A stretch of DNA of 64,000 nt, taken from an uncultured Gammaproteobacteria bacterium (lineage in GTDB: Bacteria > Pseudomonadota > Gammaproteobacteria > PS1 > Pseudothioglobaceae). Within the stretch, counting starts at the first letter, position 1, and the number at the start of each line of letters is the position of its first letter. Below, one piece after another: positions 32,374 to 40,816 of the stretch. Below the pieces are notes generated by a model, which did no database searches, was not told where the DNA came from, and saw only the letters and a list, made by a program, of their open reading frames with translations. Both the position numbers and the translations under genes were made by a program. Location of the stretch: the NCBI GenBank assembly GCA_902513495.1, contig CABXNH010000002.1:21746-85745 (forward strand), written 5' to 3'.

Positions 32374-32402
32374 AAAAAAAACCGGGATAAGCCCGGTTTT
32401 TT
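32374..32402 (-). terminator. Rho-independent terminator after the PuuD-like gene
   Basis: AACCGGG and CCCGGTT form a GC-rich stem extended by A/T pairs (AAAAAA against TTTTTT) around a short ATAAG loop. On the minus strand it ends in a long T-run. It lies about 22 bp beyond the stop of the PuuD-like membrane gene. Confidence 0.9.
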
Positions 32403-32424
32403 CAATAATTATCATAAAGTACAA

Positions 32425-33057
32425 TTAAAACAAGTAGCCACCATGTCCTGCGCCAATCATGCAAAGAAGCATTGGTACTGACAAAACGACATTAGTTCTA
32501 GAAGCCATTGCTGCTGTGAACTTAGCGCTAGCTATTTCTTCAGCACTTGCCTCAACTATTCCGAGCACCTTTTTTTGGTTTGGCCAAATAAGGATCCATA
32601 CATTAAATAGCATAATTGTCCCCATCCAGGCACCCAAACTCATCATGGGGCCTGCTGGTGCTTGAAAAATAAAAGTTTTAAAAAATCCATACTGAGGCGA
32701 GATAGATAGGGCCCATGCGCCTGTAAGCCATGTGGCAGCAGCAGCCATACGAAACCAGAGAAGAGCTCTAGGTGCAACATACTTTCCAATTGCAGCTGGA
32801 CCAGGGCCTCCTTCGTCTGCTAATGCATCAGCTAGCGCTGGCACCTGTACAAAGTTAAAATAATATAATAAGCCAATCCAGGTAACTCCAAAAATTGCAT
32901 GGAGCCAAACGCTTAGATTTCTTCCAATCAAAGACGAGTTTTCAGGTGAAACATAAATAGCAACAAGGATGGCTAATACAAAGCCGCTAATAATAGTGCC
33001 TTTTACAGATGTTAATGGATTCATAGTTTTACTCATTGTTTGTTCAAAAGTTAACAT
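32425..33057 (-). CDS. PuuD-type (urate oxidase N-terminal, DUF989) membrane protein without cytochrome domain
   Basis: A 210-residue membrane protein matching the membrane domain of urate hydroxylase PuuD: WLHAIFGVTWIGLLYYFNFVQVP in the first third and SRTNVVLSVPMLLCMIGAGH near the end, with five or so helices. Full PuuD carries a C-terminal cytochrome c domain (CxxCH). None is present here, and the gene ends at a proper terminator. So it is either a stand-alone membrane subunit or has another role; urate oxidation is not supported by neighbours. An in-frame ATG eight residues in (MSKTMNP) is a plausible alternative start. Confidence 0.8.
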   Translation of the reverse strand: MLTFEQTMSKTMNPLTSVKGTIISGFVLAILVAIYVSPENSSLIGRNLSVWLHAIFGVTWIGLLYYFNFVQVPALADALADEGGPGPAAIGKYVAPRALLWFRMAAAATWLTGAWALSISPQYGFFKTFIFQAPAGPMMSLGAWMGTIMLFNVWILIWPNQKKVLGIVEASAEEIASAKFTAAMASRTNVVLSVPMLLCMIGAGHGGYLF

Positions 33058-33150
33058 TATAAATAGTTCATGATTTAGTGAGTTGCTTTTTACTCATTTA
33101 TCTTACTGAATAAGATATACTCAAACTTTTTATATAGAAGGAAATAATTA

Positions 33151-33714
33151 ATGACTTTTAAAGTAAATAGGCCTTTATCAATATTATTAATGATTTTAGC
33201 TTCTTTTTCAATAACCCCGACAAATGCTCTTGATATTCCTAACACCATGGAGTACCAAGGCACAAAACTCACACTTAATGGGCACGGCCCTCGAGTAAAA
33301 ATGTTTATGAAGGTCTATGAAAATAGTCTTTATCTTCAGTCTTCCAATTCCAATGCCGAAGAAATAATGAGCGATGACGCCCCAATGGCTATTCGTATCG
33401 ATGTTACATCTTCATTAGTTACGGTTGACGCTATGAAAAATGCGTTGAATGAAGGCCTAGAAAAATCAACTGGTAACAATATTGTGCCTATTCAGAAAGA
33501 GGTCGACCAGCTAACTTCAACGTTTAATAGTGATGTTAGTAATGGTGATTATTATGAATTTATATACCTACCTGACGCGGGTACAAATGTCCTTAAGAAT
33601 TCTGAATATATTGACACAATCCCAGGAATTGAATTCAAAAAAGCTTTTTTTGGAATCTGGATTTCAGAAAACCCTATCCAAAAAAATCTTAAGAAAGCCA
33701 TGCTTGGAGGCTAA
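33151..33714 (+). CDS. Secreted chalcone-isomerase-fold protein
   Basis: A 187-residue exported protein with an N-terminal signal segment (SILLMILASFSITPTNA, probable cleavage after residue 26). The domain then reads like the bacterial chalcone isomerase-like family: LNGHGPRVKMFMKVYENSLYLQ, the central MAIRIDVTSSLVTVDAM and the end KKAFFGIWISENPIQKNLKKAMLG. Catalysis on chalcones is not expected. Relatives with this fold in plants bind fatty acids, and the next gene, 6 bp downstream, is an acyl-activating enzyme. A good AAGGAA site precedes the ATG. Substrate unknown. Confidence 0.8.
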   Translation: MTFKVNRPLSILLMILASFSITPTNALDIPNTMEYQGTKLTLNGHGPRVKMFMKVYENSLYLQSSNSNAEEIMSDDAPMAIRIDVTSSLVTVDAMKNALNEGLEKSTGNNIVPIQKEVDQLTSTFNSDVSNGDYYEFIYLPDAGTNVLKNSEYIDTIPGIEFKKAFFGIWISENPIQKNLKKAMLGG

Positions 33715-33720
33715 TTCATT

Positions 33721-35364
33721 ATGTCAAATCACCCAACTTCTTTTGCTGACTGGCAAAACTACCCTCTAACACTAGACCCTATTCATGTCTCTTGGCTGAA
33801 GAATGCAAAAAAATCCAAAACTGCTTTTGCTGTTGCAGATATTGAAGGTGTAGAGATATCTCATAAAAAGTTCTTAACTGGCGTTCTTTTATTCTCAAAA
33901 AAAATTGCAAAATATAGCCCTGAGCAAAATGTTGGTCTACTTTTACCTAGCAGTGGTGGTGGAGCAATTGCATCAATGGCGATTCTCTCGCTTGGAAAGA
34001 CCATTGTGAATTTAAATTTTACTGCAGGAAAGAAGGCACTTGAATCGGCTGCAAACCAAGCTGAAGTCAAACACATATATACATCACGTAAATTTTTAGA
34101 TAAGATGCTAGAGAGAGGCGTGAATTTAGAGTCATTTTTTCTTAACTCTAAGCTTCTAATGTTGGAAGATATTCGTGAAGAAATTTCAACCATATCAAGG
34201 TTAGGAACGCTTCTAAAGGCTATTTTATTTCCTGCCAGTGTCATTCAGAAGGCCTACTTCAAAGAAGTTGCAATGAATGATACTGCGGCCATTTTGTTTT
34301 CAAGTGGTAGTGAAGGGTCTCCAAAAGGGGTTGAATTAACTCACAGCAATATAGCAGCTAATGCTAAACAAGCTGCAATCGAGTTAGGAGCTGTAAATAG
34401 TGATGTAATTATGTCAACACTACCTACTTTTCATGCTTTCGGCTTTGCCATTACAACTTTTATGCCTCTATCGGAAGGCATTCCAATTGTATGTCACGCA
34501 GACCCTAAAGATGTCACAACCATTGCATCTGGAATTCAAAAATACTCTGGCACGATTTTAGTTGGAACTCCAACTTTTCTTAGAATGTACACTATAAGTA
34601 AAAAAGTTAGCTCAGAATCAATGCAGTCTTTGAGGCTTGTTGTCGCTGGAGCTGAAAAGTTAAGATCAGAAGTTAGAGATGGTTTTGAATCAAAATTCAA
34701 TATACCTGTTTATGAGGGTTATGGAACAACGGAAACATCGCCTGGAGCATCTGTAAATTTACCAGATATCGAATCACCCTATAAATTAAGGAATCGACCA
34801 GGTACTGTAGGTAAAGCCTTTAGTGGAACTGAATTCAGGATCGTTGATCCCGATTCACTAGATCCTATACCAGTAGGAGAGGATGGATTGATTTTAATTG
34901 GTGGGCCACAAATTATGAAAGGCTATCTCAAGATGCCAGAAAAAACTGCTGAGGTAATCGAGTTAATTGATGGCTATAGATGGTACCGAACTGGAGATAA
35001 AGGTCATTTAGATGAGGATGGATTTTTAACAATTGTTGATCGCTACTCTAGGTTTGCAAAGATAGGTGGCGAGATGATTAGTTTAACGACAGTTGAAGAA
35101 GAAATTTTAGATGCCTGTAGCATTAAAGATTTAGAAGTTGCGGCAACCTGTTTGCCAGATCAGCGCAAAGGTGAAAAAATTGTCCTTCTTTCTACGAAAA
35201 ATCTTGACAAAAGTGAACTCATAAAGATTCTTTCAGACGCAAAAATTAGCCCACTTTATCACCCATCCTCTGTTTTGGTTGTTGATGAGATACCAAAACT
35301 TGGAAGTGGAAAAACTGACTTTGGAGCAACTAAAAAGATTGCATTGGTTAATGATCAGAACTAA
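33721..35364 (+). CDS. Aas-type acyl-ACP/acyl-CoA synthetase (AMP-forming)
   Basis: ANL-superfamily adenylating enzyme of 547 residues. The P-loop is LFSSGSEGSPKGVELTH, followed by TLPTFHAFGF, VVAGAEKL, YEGYGTTETSP, WYRTGDKGHLDEDGF and SRFAKIGGEMISL, with GSGKTDF near the C-terminus holding the catalytic lysine. These segments follow the C-terminal acyl-ACP synthetase half of E. coli Aas closely, but the N-terminal lysophospholipid acyltransferase half is absent. It would activate fatty acids for membrane lipid synthesis or recycling. It sits 6 bp behind the CHI-fold gene and 5 bp ahead of mutM, in one operon. Confidence 0.87.
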   Translation: MSNHPTSFADWQNYPLTLDPIHVSWLKNAKKSKTAFAVADIEGVEISHKKFLTGVLLFSKKIAKYSPEQNVGLLLPSSGGGAIASMAILSLGKTIVNLNFTAGKKALESAANQAEVKHIYTSRKFLDKMLERGVNLESFFLNSKLLMLEDIREEISTISRLGTLLKAILFPASVIQKAYFKEVAMNDTAAILFSSGSEGSPKGVELTHSNIAANAKQAAIELGAVNSDVIMSTLPTFHAFGFAITTFMPLSEGIPIVCHADPKDVTTIASGIQKYSGTILVGTPTFLRMYTISKKVSSESMQSLRLVVAGAEKLRSEVRDGFESKFNIPVYEGYGTTETSPGASVNLPDIESPYKLRNRPGTVGKAFSGTEFRIVDPDSLDPIPVGEDGLILIGGPQIMKGYLKMPEKTAEVIELIDGYRWYRTGDKGHLDEDGFLTIVDRYSRFAKIGGEMISLTTVEEEILDACSIKDLEVAATCLPDQRKGEKIVLLSTKNLDKSELIKILSDAKISPLYHPSSVLVVDEIPKLGSGKTDFGATKKIALVNDQN

Positions 35365-35369
35365 GATTT

Positions 35370-36182
35370 ATGCCTGAACTGCCTGAAGTTGAAACTACTC
35401 GCCGTGGATTAGAACCTCTTATTACTGATAAAAAAATAGTATCGATACATATTTATAAAAAAAAACTGCGATGGGAAATACCTTCACATCTTACGAGTAC
35501 TTTAAAAAATCAAACTATTAAAGCAATCTCAAGGCGCGCCAAATACTTATTGGTACAATTTGAAAAAGGTCAGCTTGTGATGCATCTCGGCATGTCGGGC
35601 TCTATTAGAGTTACACCTTCCTCAGTACCATTAAGAAAACATGAGCACTTTGAAATTAAACTTGATAACTTAACAAGCATAAGATTGCATGATCCCCGCA
35701 GATTTGGCTCAGTTCTATGGCAAAACCTCAATGAAACAATATGTCTGCTCAAAAACCTAGGTCCAGAGCCGTTAAGTTATGAATTTGATAACAACTCTCT
35801 TCATAAGGCATCTATAGGTAAATCAAAAAATATTAAAACTTTCATTATGGATAGCAGTGTTGTCGTTGGAGTTGGCAATATTTATGCTTCTGAAAGCCTT
35901 TTTTTAGCAGGAATATCTCCCAATAGAAAAGCAGGGAAAACTTCAAAAAAACGCTTCATAGTCTTGACTAAATGCATAAAGAATGTCTTATCAGATGCGA
36001 TCAATAATGGTGGAACAACTCTAAATGATTTTTATAGCGTTGACAGTAATCCTGGTTATTTTTCACAATTACTGTGTGTTTATGGCCGTGATGGCATGCC
36101 TTGCGTTAGATGTAGTGTTAAAATTAAAAGAATTATTCAGAATCAGCGTGCTACTTATTTTTGCCCCAAATGTCAACATTAG
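35370..36182 (+). CDS. mutM: Formamidopyrimidine-DNA glycosylase
   Basis: Base-excision repair bifunctional glycosylase/AP lyase removing 8-oxoguanine and formamidopyrimidines. The mature N-terminus PELPEVETTRRGL supplies the catalytic proline and Glu. VMHLGMSGSIRV, the H2TH region VVGVGNIYASESLFLAGISP and a C-terminal zinc finger (CVRCSVKI...CPKCQ) are all present. At 270 residues it is complete. It follows the acyl synthetase by 5 bp and overlaps the S24-like gene by 13 bp if that gene starts at its ATG. Confidence 0.97.
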   Translation: MPELPEVETTRRGLEPLITDKKIVSIHIYKKKLRWEIPSHLTSTLKNQTIKAISRRAKYLLVQFEKGQLVMHLGMSGSIRVTPSSVPLRKHEHFEIKLDNLTSIRLHDPRRFGSVLWQNLNETICLLKNLGPEPLSYEFDNNSLHKASIGKSKNIKTFIMDSSVVVGVGNIYASESLFLAGISPNRKAGKTSKKRFIVLTKCIKNVLSDAINNGGTTLNDFYSVDSNPGYFSQLLCVYGRDGMPCVRCSVKIKRIIQNQRATYFCPKCQH

Positions 36183-36565
36183 ACGATCCTAAAGCTCTAT
36201 TTCAGAATACCTGTTCTACAAACTCAGAGCCATACGCACTTCAAAATATTGGTGATATGATGTCACCTGAATTCATTGAGAATTGTATTATCATTGTTGA
36301 CCCTTCAATGCCAATTCATCATAGGGCTTATGTGATTATTGACTTTAATGATGAGCTATATTTCCGCCAATATTTTGAAGTTAATGGAAGCAAAATTTTA
36401 AAGTGTCTCAATCCTTCTTATGATGATATTGAATTAGATAATGATTTTGATGTTCGTGGCTGCATTATTCAGCAAAAGCAAAGGAAGCAAAAATCACTGC
36501 ATTATTATCTTCATAATAAAATCACTGGTGAAATAGAATTTAATACCCAAGGCAAAGAGAAGTAA
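36170..36565 (+). CDS. LexA/S24-fold protein without the catalytic dyad
   Basis: The start is set at ATG 36170 (MSTLDDPKAL) rather than the TTG at 36161. The 131-residue product has DMMSPEFIENCIIIVDPSMP, which aligns with the DSMxPxxxxGDxxxVD signature of S24/LexA-type peptidase domains, and RAYVIIDFNDELYFRQY, which aligns with the lysine strand. The expected serine is Met and the lysine is Arg or Gln, so self-cleavage is unlikely. No DNA-binding helix-turn-helix precedes the domain. Residues 36-105 are the recognisable fold; function is unknown. Overlap with mutM places it in the same transcript. Homology is by motif only, so moderately sure. Confidence 0.55.
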   Translation: MSTLDDPKALFQNTCSTNSEPYALQNIGDMMSPEFIENCIIIVDPSMPIHHRAYVIIDFNDELYFRQYFEVNGSKILKCLNPSYDDIELDNDFDVRGCIIQQKQRKQKSLHYYLHNKITGEIEFNTQGKEK

Positions 36566-36579
36566 GAAGACAGGTAATT

Positions 36580-37296
36580 TTATTTTATCCAGATGAGATG
36601 CGCCATCCTGCCTGAATCATCCCCATCCCTTCGATAAGAAAAAAAATGATTCTCCTCTTTGTAAGTGCACCTATCACCTCCAGAAATTGAAAATATTTTA
36701 AATCCTTCTAGTATTATTTTAGCTGCATCATATAAATCAAGATAGTGTTTATTGTCATGGAAAGAAAAAGAACGCTCAAAATTCTCATTTTTAGATAGAT
36801 ATTGACTTTTAACCTCTTCGCCAACCTCAAAAGAATTCATTGAAATTGCAGGGCCAAGGTGAACTACTAAATTATCTCCATCGGATTCGAAGGATTTAAT
36901 TAGGTTTTCAATAACTCCAGAGATTAACCCTCTCCAGCCAACATGAGCAACTCCAACCATTGAGCCGTCTTTTTTACTTACAAAGACTGGCAAACAATCA
37001 GCAGTTAAAACTCCGCAAACAATCCCTGAATCACAAGTAAAACTTGCATCAGCATCAACGATTGTTTTAATTGTGGAGGCATTAACACAAATAGATGAGT
37101 GTGTTTGATTTATCCATACTGGTTCAGATGGCAAATCATAATAACTTTCAAGTATCAATCTATTTTTGATTACACTCTCTCGCTTATCGTTGACATGAAG
37201 CGCTAGATTAAAGTTTTCAAAATTACCTATACTTTTTCCACCATCAAGAAACCTTTGTGTAGACAAAAATTTAACGTTTTTTGGAAAAAATTTCAT
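36580..37296 (-). CDS. pgeF: Purine nucleoside phosphorylase/laccase-domain protein PgeF (YfiH)
   Basis: YfiH/DUF152 copper-or-zinc 'laccase-domain' protein. Relatives cleave adenosine/inosine or edit peptidoglycan precursors. Metal-ligand motifs are visible: INQTHSS, ADCLPVFVS, GVAHVGWRGLISG, and the end block GPAISMNSFEVGEEV. 238 residues, typical. In most Gammaproteobacteria pgeF directly follows rluD. Here rluD is about 5 kb away, with five sugar-biosynthesis genes inserted between. It converges on the S24-like gene across 14 bp. Confidence 0.9.
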   Translation of the reverse strand: MKFFPKNVKFLSTQRFLDGGKSIGNFENFNLALHVNDKRESVIKNRLILESYYDLPSEPVWINQTHSSICVNASTIKTIVDADASFTCDSGIVCGVLTADCLPVFVSKKDGSMVGVAHVGWRGLISGVIENLIKSFESDGDNLVVHLGPAISMNSFEVGEEVKSQYLSKNENFERSFSFHDNKHYLDLYDAAKIILEGFKIFSISGGDRCTYKEENHFFSYRRDGDDSGRMAHLIWIK

Positions 37297-37326
37297 AAAT
37301 TTCAGAATTTACTTAAAATGTTTTAG

Positions 37327-38265
37327 CTAATTATTATTGGAATATTTTAAAAGGTCAATAGTTTCCTTAATACCTCTTCTAATATCGCCAGAAAAAATAA
37401 ATCCCTTAGACTTAAAACGATCACACATTACTTCGTAAGAAAGTTGATTCATAATTCGATTATTGACAAATTCTATTTCTAAATTTGGAACAAACTCCTT
37501 AATTGTTTCAACAACTTGTCGAACAGTAGCATTAATAGTTAAAACATTATATATTTGACCGTCAAAAATATTATTTTTTATGATAAATGCTATCGCTCTA
37601 GATGCATCTAATAAATCTAGATATGGTCTTTTTTGATCGTATGCAGAACTCCAAACACTTATAGGTTGATTCATTACAGCCTGCCAACAAAACTTATTGA
37701 CTGCCGTATGAAAACGCATTCCTGGAGAAGCGCCAAAAATTGTTCCAAACCTGCAATGTATTGCTTTTAGACTTTTATCTTTAACAAATTCAGCAATAAG
37801 TTCTTCTTCTTTAAGCTTTGTAGTTGCATAAGGGCTCTGTGGCTGAAGCTCTGACTCAGAACAGTTTTCATCAACTTGGTTATTTTGTGTCCCGTAAACG
37901 CTTGTAGATGAAAGTGCAATTAAAGGAGCATCAGCTTTTATACATGCTTCTGCCACTTTTAGTGTTGACTGAAAATTATTTGCCTCTAGCTCTTCAGCCA
38001 TATCAATACTTCCAGCAGCATCGGTTATTGCGGCCAAATGAATTACTACATTAGCTCCAATAAAAATTGGCTTTAAATTCATTTGACTAACATCTCCCTC
38101 AATAAATTGATAATTAGCACTCGATGGGAGGTTGAATAAAGAAGGAAAACGCTGAGTCATCATATTGTCAATCATTACTATTGTAGATTCAGGAAAAGAA
38201 ATTCCTAAATCACGAATAATATAGGATCCAATATGCCCTATTGCGCCTGTAACTATAATCTTCAT
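37327..38265 (-). CDS. NAD-dependent sugar epimerase/dehydratase (extended SDR)
   Basis: A 312-residue extended short-chain dehydrogenase. The glycine motif is VTGAIGHIGSYI, with Ala where TGGxGxIG is usual. The active-site YxxxK lies in SPYATTKLKEEEL, and SSTSVYGTQ marks the Ser strand. Such enzymes epimerise, dehydrate or reduce nucleotide sugars; the substrate cannot be fixed. It overlaps fdtA by 4 bp and is the last sugar gene before pgeF. Combined with FdtA/FdtB-like partners it could reduce or epimerise a dTDP-keto-amino sugar. Confidence 0.82.
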   Translation of the reverse strand: MKIIVTGAIGHIGSYIIRDLGISFPESTIVMIDNMMTQRFPSLFNLPSSANYQFIEGDVSQMNLKPIFIGANVVIHLAAITDAAGSIDMAEELEANNFQSTLKVAEACIKADAPLIALSSTSVYGTQNNQVDENCSESELQPQSPYATTKLKEEELIAEFVKDKSLKAIHCRFGTIFGASPGMRFHTAVNKFCWQAVMNQPISVWSSAYDQKRPYLDLLDASRAIAFIIKNNIFDGQIYNVLTINATVRQVVETIKEFVPNLEIEFVNNRIMNQLSYEVMCDRFKSKGFIFSGDIRRGIKETIDLLKYSNNN

Positions 38266-38684
38266 TTTTTTCCCTTATTTTCTAGTTGGGAAACAAAATC
38301 TTTAAAGTATTGATAATCACTTATATAATCTTCTGCTTCATAAAGACGATCACAGATTACAGTCATAGTTGAATTATGTTCAATATATTTTTCCTCTGCC
38401 CAAATACCTGGAGGAACTAATAGACCAAAATTAGGCTTATCAAGTATGAAAACTTTTTTACTTACTGAATCATCACACGAGACCTCTACAGACCCATTAG
38501 AACATATAAGAAGCTGTGAACATAGACGATGAGCATGCTTACCTCTAATGCTTCCCTTTTCAGACATTACATTAAAAATCCTTTTTATCGAAAATGGAAT
38601 TAACTCATTTCCATGCTCAAAAACTGAAAGCTCACCATTATCTTCTTTAAAGACAGGAAATTCTATTAATTTAACAGACTTCAT
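38262..38684 (-). CDS. FdtA/QdtA-like dTDP-4-keto-6-deoxyhexose 3,4-ketoisomerase (cupin)
   Basis: A 140-residue cupin matching the FdtA/WxcM family, which shifts the keto group of dTDP-4-keto-6-deoxyglucose to C3, preparing C3 for amination. The catalytic His pair lies in IRGKHAHRLCSQLL, followed by GSVEVSCDD and PPGIWAEEKY; the end EDYISDYQYF is also family-like. It overlaps both neighbouring SDR genes by 4 bp. Its substrate could come from RfbA-RfbB encoded 6 kb upstream. FdtA versus QdtA (galacto or gluco product) cannot be decided by eye. Confidence 0.87.
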   Translation of the reverse strand: MKSVKLIEFPVFKEDNGELSVFEHGNELIPFSIKRIFNVMSEKGSIRGKHAHRLCSQLLICSNGSVEVSCDDSVSKKVFILDKPNFGLLVPPGIWAEEKYIEHNSTMTVICDRLYEAEDYISDYQYFKDFVSQLENKGKK

Positions 38685-39676
38685 TTAGAATATTCCTTAC
38701 TTAAATGATTCACCAACAAATATATACCCTCCTCAATTGATGTTTTAGCCGACCAGCTTGTGAGCGATTTTAATCGTTCAGCTGAGCCTATAAAATTTCT
38801 TTTCTCAATTTCAGATATCCCACTGGGCCATGATACATTTTCAATCTTTAAATTGAAACCAGTTATTTTTTCTATTTCATTCACAATCAATCCAAATGCA
38901 CTTTTAATTGGTGTGCCTACACCACTTGAAACATTAAATAGTATTTCATCATTTTTTTTAATTTTTTCGTAATTAAGAGTACTTGCAAATAAAAATGCCT
39001 GAACAACATCGTCTATATAAATATAATCCCTTATATAATTTCCCGTACCATAAATCTTTATAGATTTATTTTCAAAACCTAATCTTGTAATTTTACTGAG
39101 AATACCTCTGTCAAGAGCTGAGCTATCATTAATGCTAGGACCATAAACATTTGCTAGTCTTAATGACACTGACTCAATTAAGTTTTCACGAGTGGCCATT
39201 TTTAGTATTTTTTCAACACTTAACTTATTTGAGTCATAGGAGGTTATTGGAATAGAGGGTTGATCTTCTGATACAGGGAATTCGTGAGTTAAGCCATAAA
39301 TTGTTGCTGTTGATGCATAAATAACTTTTGGCTTAATAGATAATTCTTTAGCAGCATTTACTAAATTTGTAATCGGAATAATCTCTACATTTAGACTATT
39401 TTCAGGATTTTTTTCAGCAGCTGCAATACTTGTATTTCCTGATAAATGGAAAATAATATCTGAATGATTGACAATTGTTAACCAAGAATCTAAATCATTT
39501 AAATCAATATTCCAGTCTTCAATATTCTCTTCAGCCTTAAGTTTTGTTCTACTAATACGAACAAGTTTTTTGACAGAATAGCCTTGTAACTCATTTACCA
39601 ATGCAGAACCAATGTATCCACTTGCACCAGTTATAGCAATAACTTTATTCTTTAACTTGCTTTGAAGTTCATTCAT
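38681..39676 (-). CDS. NAD-dependent sugar epimerase (UDP-glucose 4-epimerase-like SDR)
   Basis: A 331-residue extended SDR with glycine motif ITGASGYIGSALVNEL, IYASTATIYGL and SYDSNKLSVEKIL, where the SYDSNK tyrosine and lysine are the catalytic pair. RLANVYGPS and IKIYGTGNYIRDYIYIDDVV are typical of GalE-like and dTDP-sugar epimerases. Exact substrate unknown. It overlaps fdtA by 4 bp and follows the aminotransferase by 41 bp. Two distinct SDR epimerases in one small operon suggest at least two tailoring steps on the sugar. Confidence 0.84.
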   Translation of the reverse strand: MNELQSKLKNKVIAITGASGYIGSALVNELQGYSVKKLVRISRTKLKAEENIEDWNIDLNDLDSWLTIVNHSDIIFHLSGNTSIAAAEKNPENSLNVEIIPITNLVNAAKELSIKPKVIYASTATIYGLTHEFPVSEDQPSIPITSYDSNKLSVEKILKMATRENLIESVSLRLANVYGPSINDSSALDRGILSKITRLGFENKSIKIYGTGNYIRDYIYIDDVVQAFLFASTLNYEKIKKNDEILFNVSSGVGTPIKSAFGLIVNEIEKITGFNLKIENVSWPSGISEIEKRNFIGSAERLKSLTSWSAKTSIEEGIYLLVNHLSKEYSK

Positions 39677-39717
39677 TTATTTACAATAATTCTCTAGATT
39701 CATTGGATTTTCTAAAT

Positions 39718-40815
39718 TCAGAGATTAAAAAATCGTTTTATTCTATTTACTATTTTGTTTAAATCACTTTTTGATAATTCAGGATAGATTGGTAGCGAAA
39801 TAATTTTTTGAACAATGTTTTCAGTAACTGTCATATCTTCTGATTTTATTACTCTATCATTGTAAGCAGGTTGCATATGAACTGGCAAAGAGTAATGAAT
39901 CCCAGCAATAATTCCATCCTCTTTGAGAAAGCTTAGTAAAGAATCACGAGTTTCGACCTGAATCACAAAAAGATGAAAAACAGATTCAGCATTGCTACGA
40001 ATAGATGGCAATAAAATTGGAAGTTCTAAGAGTTTTTCATAATAAAATTCTGCTATATCTCTTCTCTTTTGATTATCTTTATCTAAATGTCTCAGCTTGA
40101 TTCGTAATATAGCTGCTTGAAGCTCATCTAACCTAGAATTTCTTCCTGGCTGCATACTGACTCTATCTTGCCATCCATATTCTCTAATCATCCGAATTTT
40201 TGAAGCTAATTCATGATTATTTGAAGTAACTAATCCAGCATCTCCAATTGCACCTAAATTTTTTGTTGGATAACAACTAAAGCAACCAATATCGCCTATA
40301 CTGCCAACCCTTTTATTATTGTATTTTGCGCCATGGGCTTGTGAAGCGTCTTCAATTAAATAGATTTTATTTGAATTACAAAAAGTTATTATTGGATCAA
40401 GGTCAGCAGCCTGTCCATAAAGATGAACAGCAATAATAGCCTTTGTTTTTTTTGTTAATAACTCTTGAAGGTGGGCTGGATTGAGTGTATAGAATTTTGA
40501 ATCTACGTCAACTAAAACAGCACTAGCGCCTGTAGCTTCAATAGCTGCAATAGTAGCTACAGCAGTATGTGAAACAGTAATAACTTCATCGCCAAAACCT
40601 ATATTTAAGGCTCTCAATGCTATCTCAATAGCATCAGTTCCATTAGCAACACCAATTGCAGATGAAGTACCTATATATTCAGCAAACTCTCTCTCTAAGT
40701 ATCTAACCTGCTCTCCTAAAACATAGGAATTACCTCGCATCACTGAAATAACAGCATCCTCAATTTCAGACTGATAACTCTTGAATTGTTCTGATGGATT
40801 TGAACAAAGTACCAT
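39718..40815 (-). CDS. DegT/DnrJ/EryC1 sugar aminotransferase (FdtB-like)
   Basis: PLP-dependent aminotransferase of 365 residues acting on keto nucleotide sugars. IGVANGTDAIEIALRAL, the PLP-binding region LIEDASQAHGAKY and the Schiff-base lysine in CYPTKNLGAIGDAG are clear; YGWQDRV and NSRLDELQAAIL complete the family pattern. Next to an FdtA-like ketoisomerase it most likely aminates C3 of dTDP-3-keto-6-deoxyhexose, as FdtB/QdtB do. The acetyltransferase (FdtC) that usually completes Fuc3NAc is not in the window. One base separates it from the upstream methyltransferase. Confidence 0.87.
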   Translation of the reverse strand: MVLCSNPSEQFKSYQSEIEDAVISVMRGNSYVLGEQVRYLEREFAEYIGTSSAIGVANGTDAIEIALRALNIGFGDEVITVSHTAVATIAAIEATGASAVLVDVDSKFYTLNPAHLQELLTKKTKAIIAVHLYGQAADLDPIITFCNSNKIYLIEDASQAHGAKYNNKRVGSIGDIGCFSCYPTKNLGAIGDAGLVTSNNHELASKIRMIREYGWQDRVSMQPGRNSRLDELQAAILRIKLRHLDKDNQKRRDIAEFYYEKLLELPILLPSIRSNAESVFHLFVIQVETRDSLLSFLKEDGIIAGIHYSLPVHMQPAYNDRVIKSEDMTVTENIVQKIISLPIYPELSKSDLNKIVNRIKRFFNL

Positions 40816-40816
40816 A

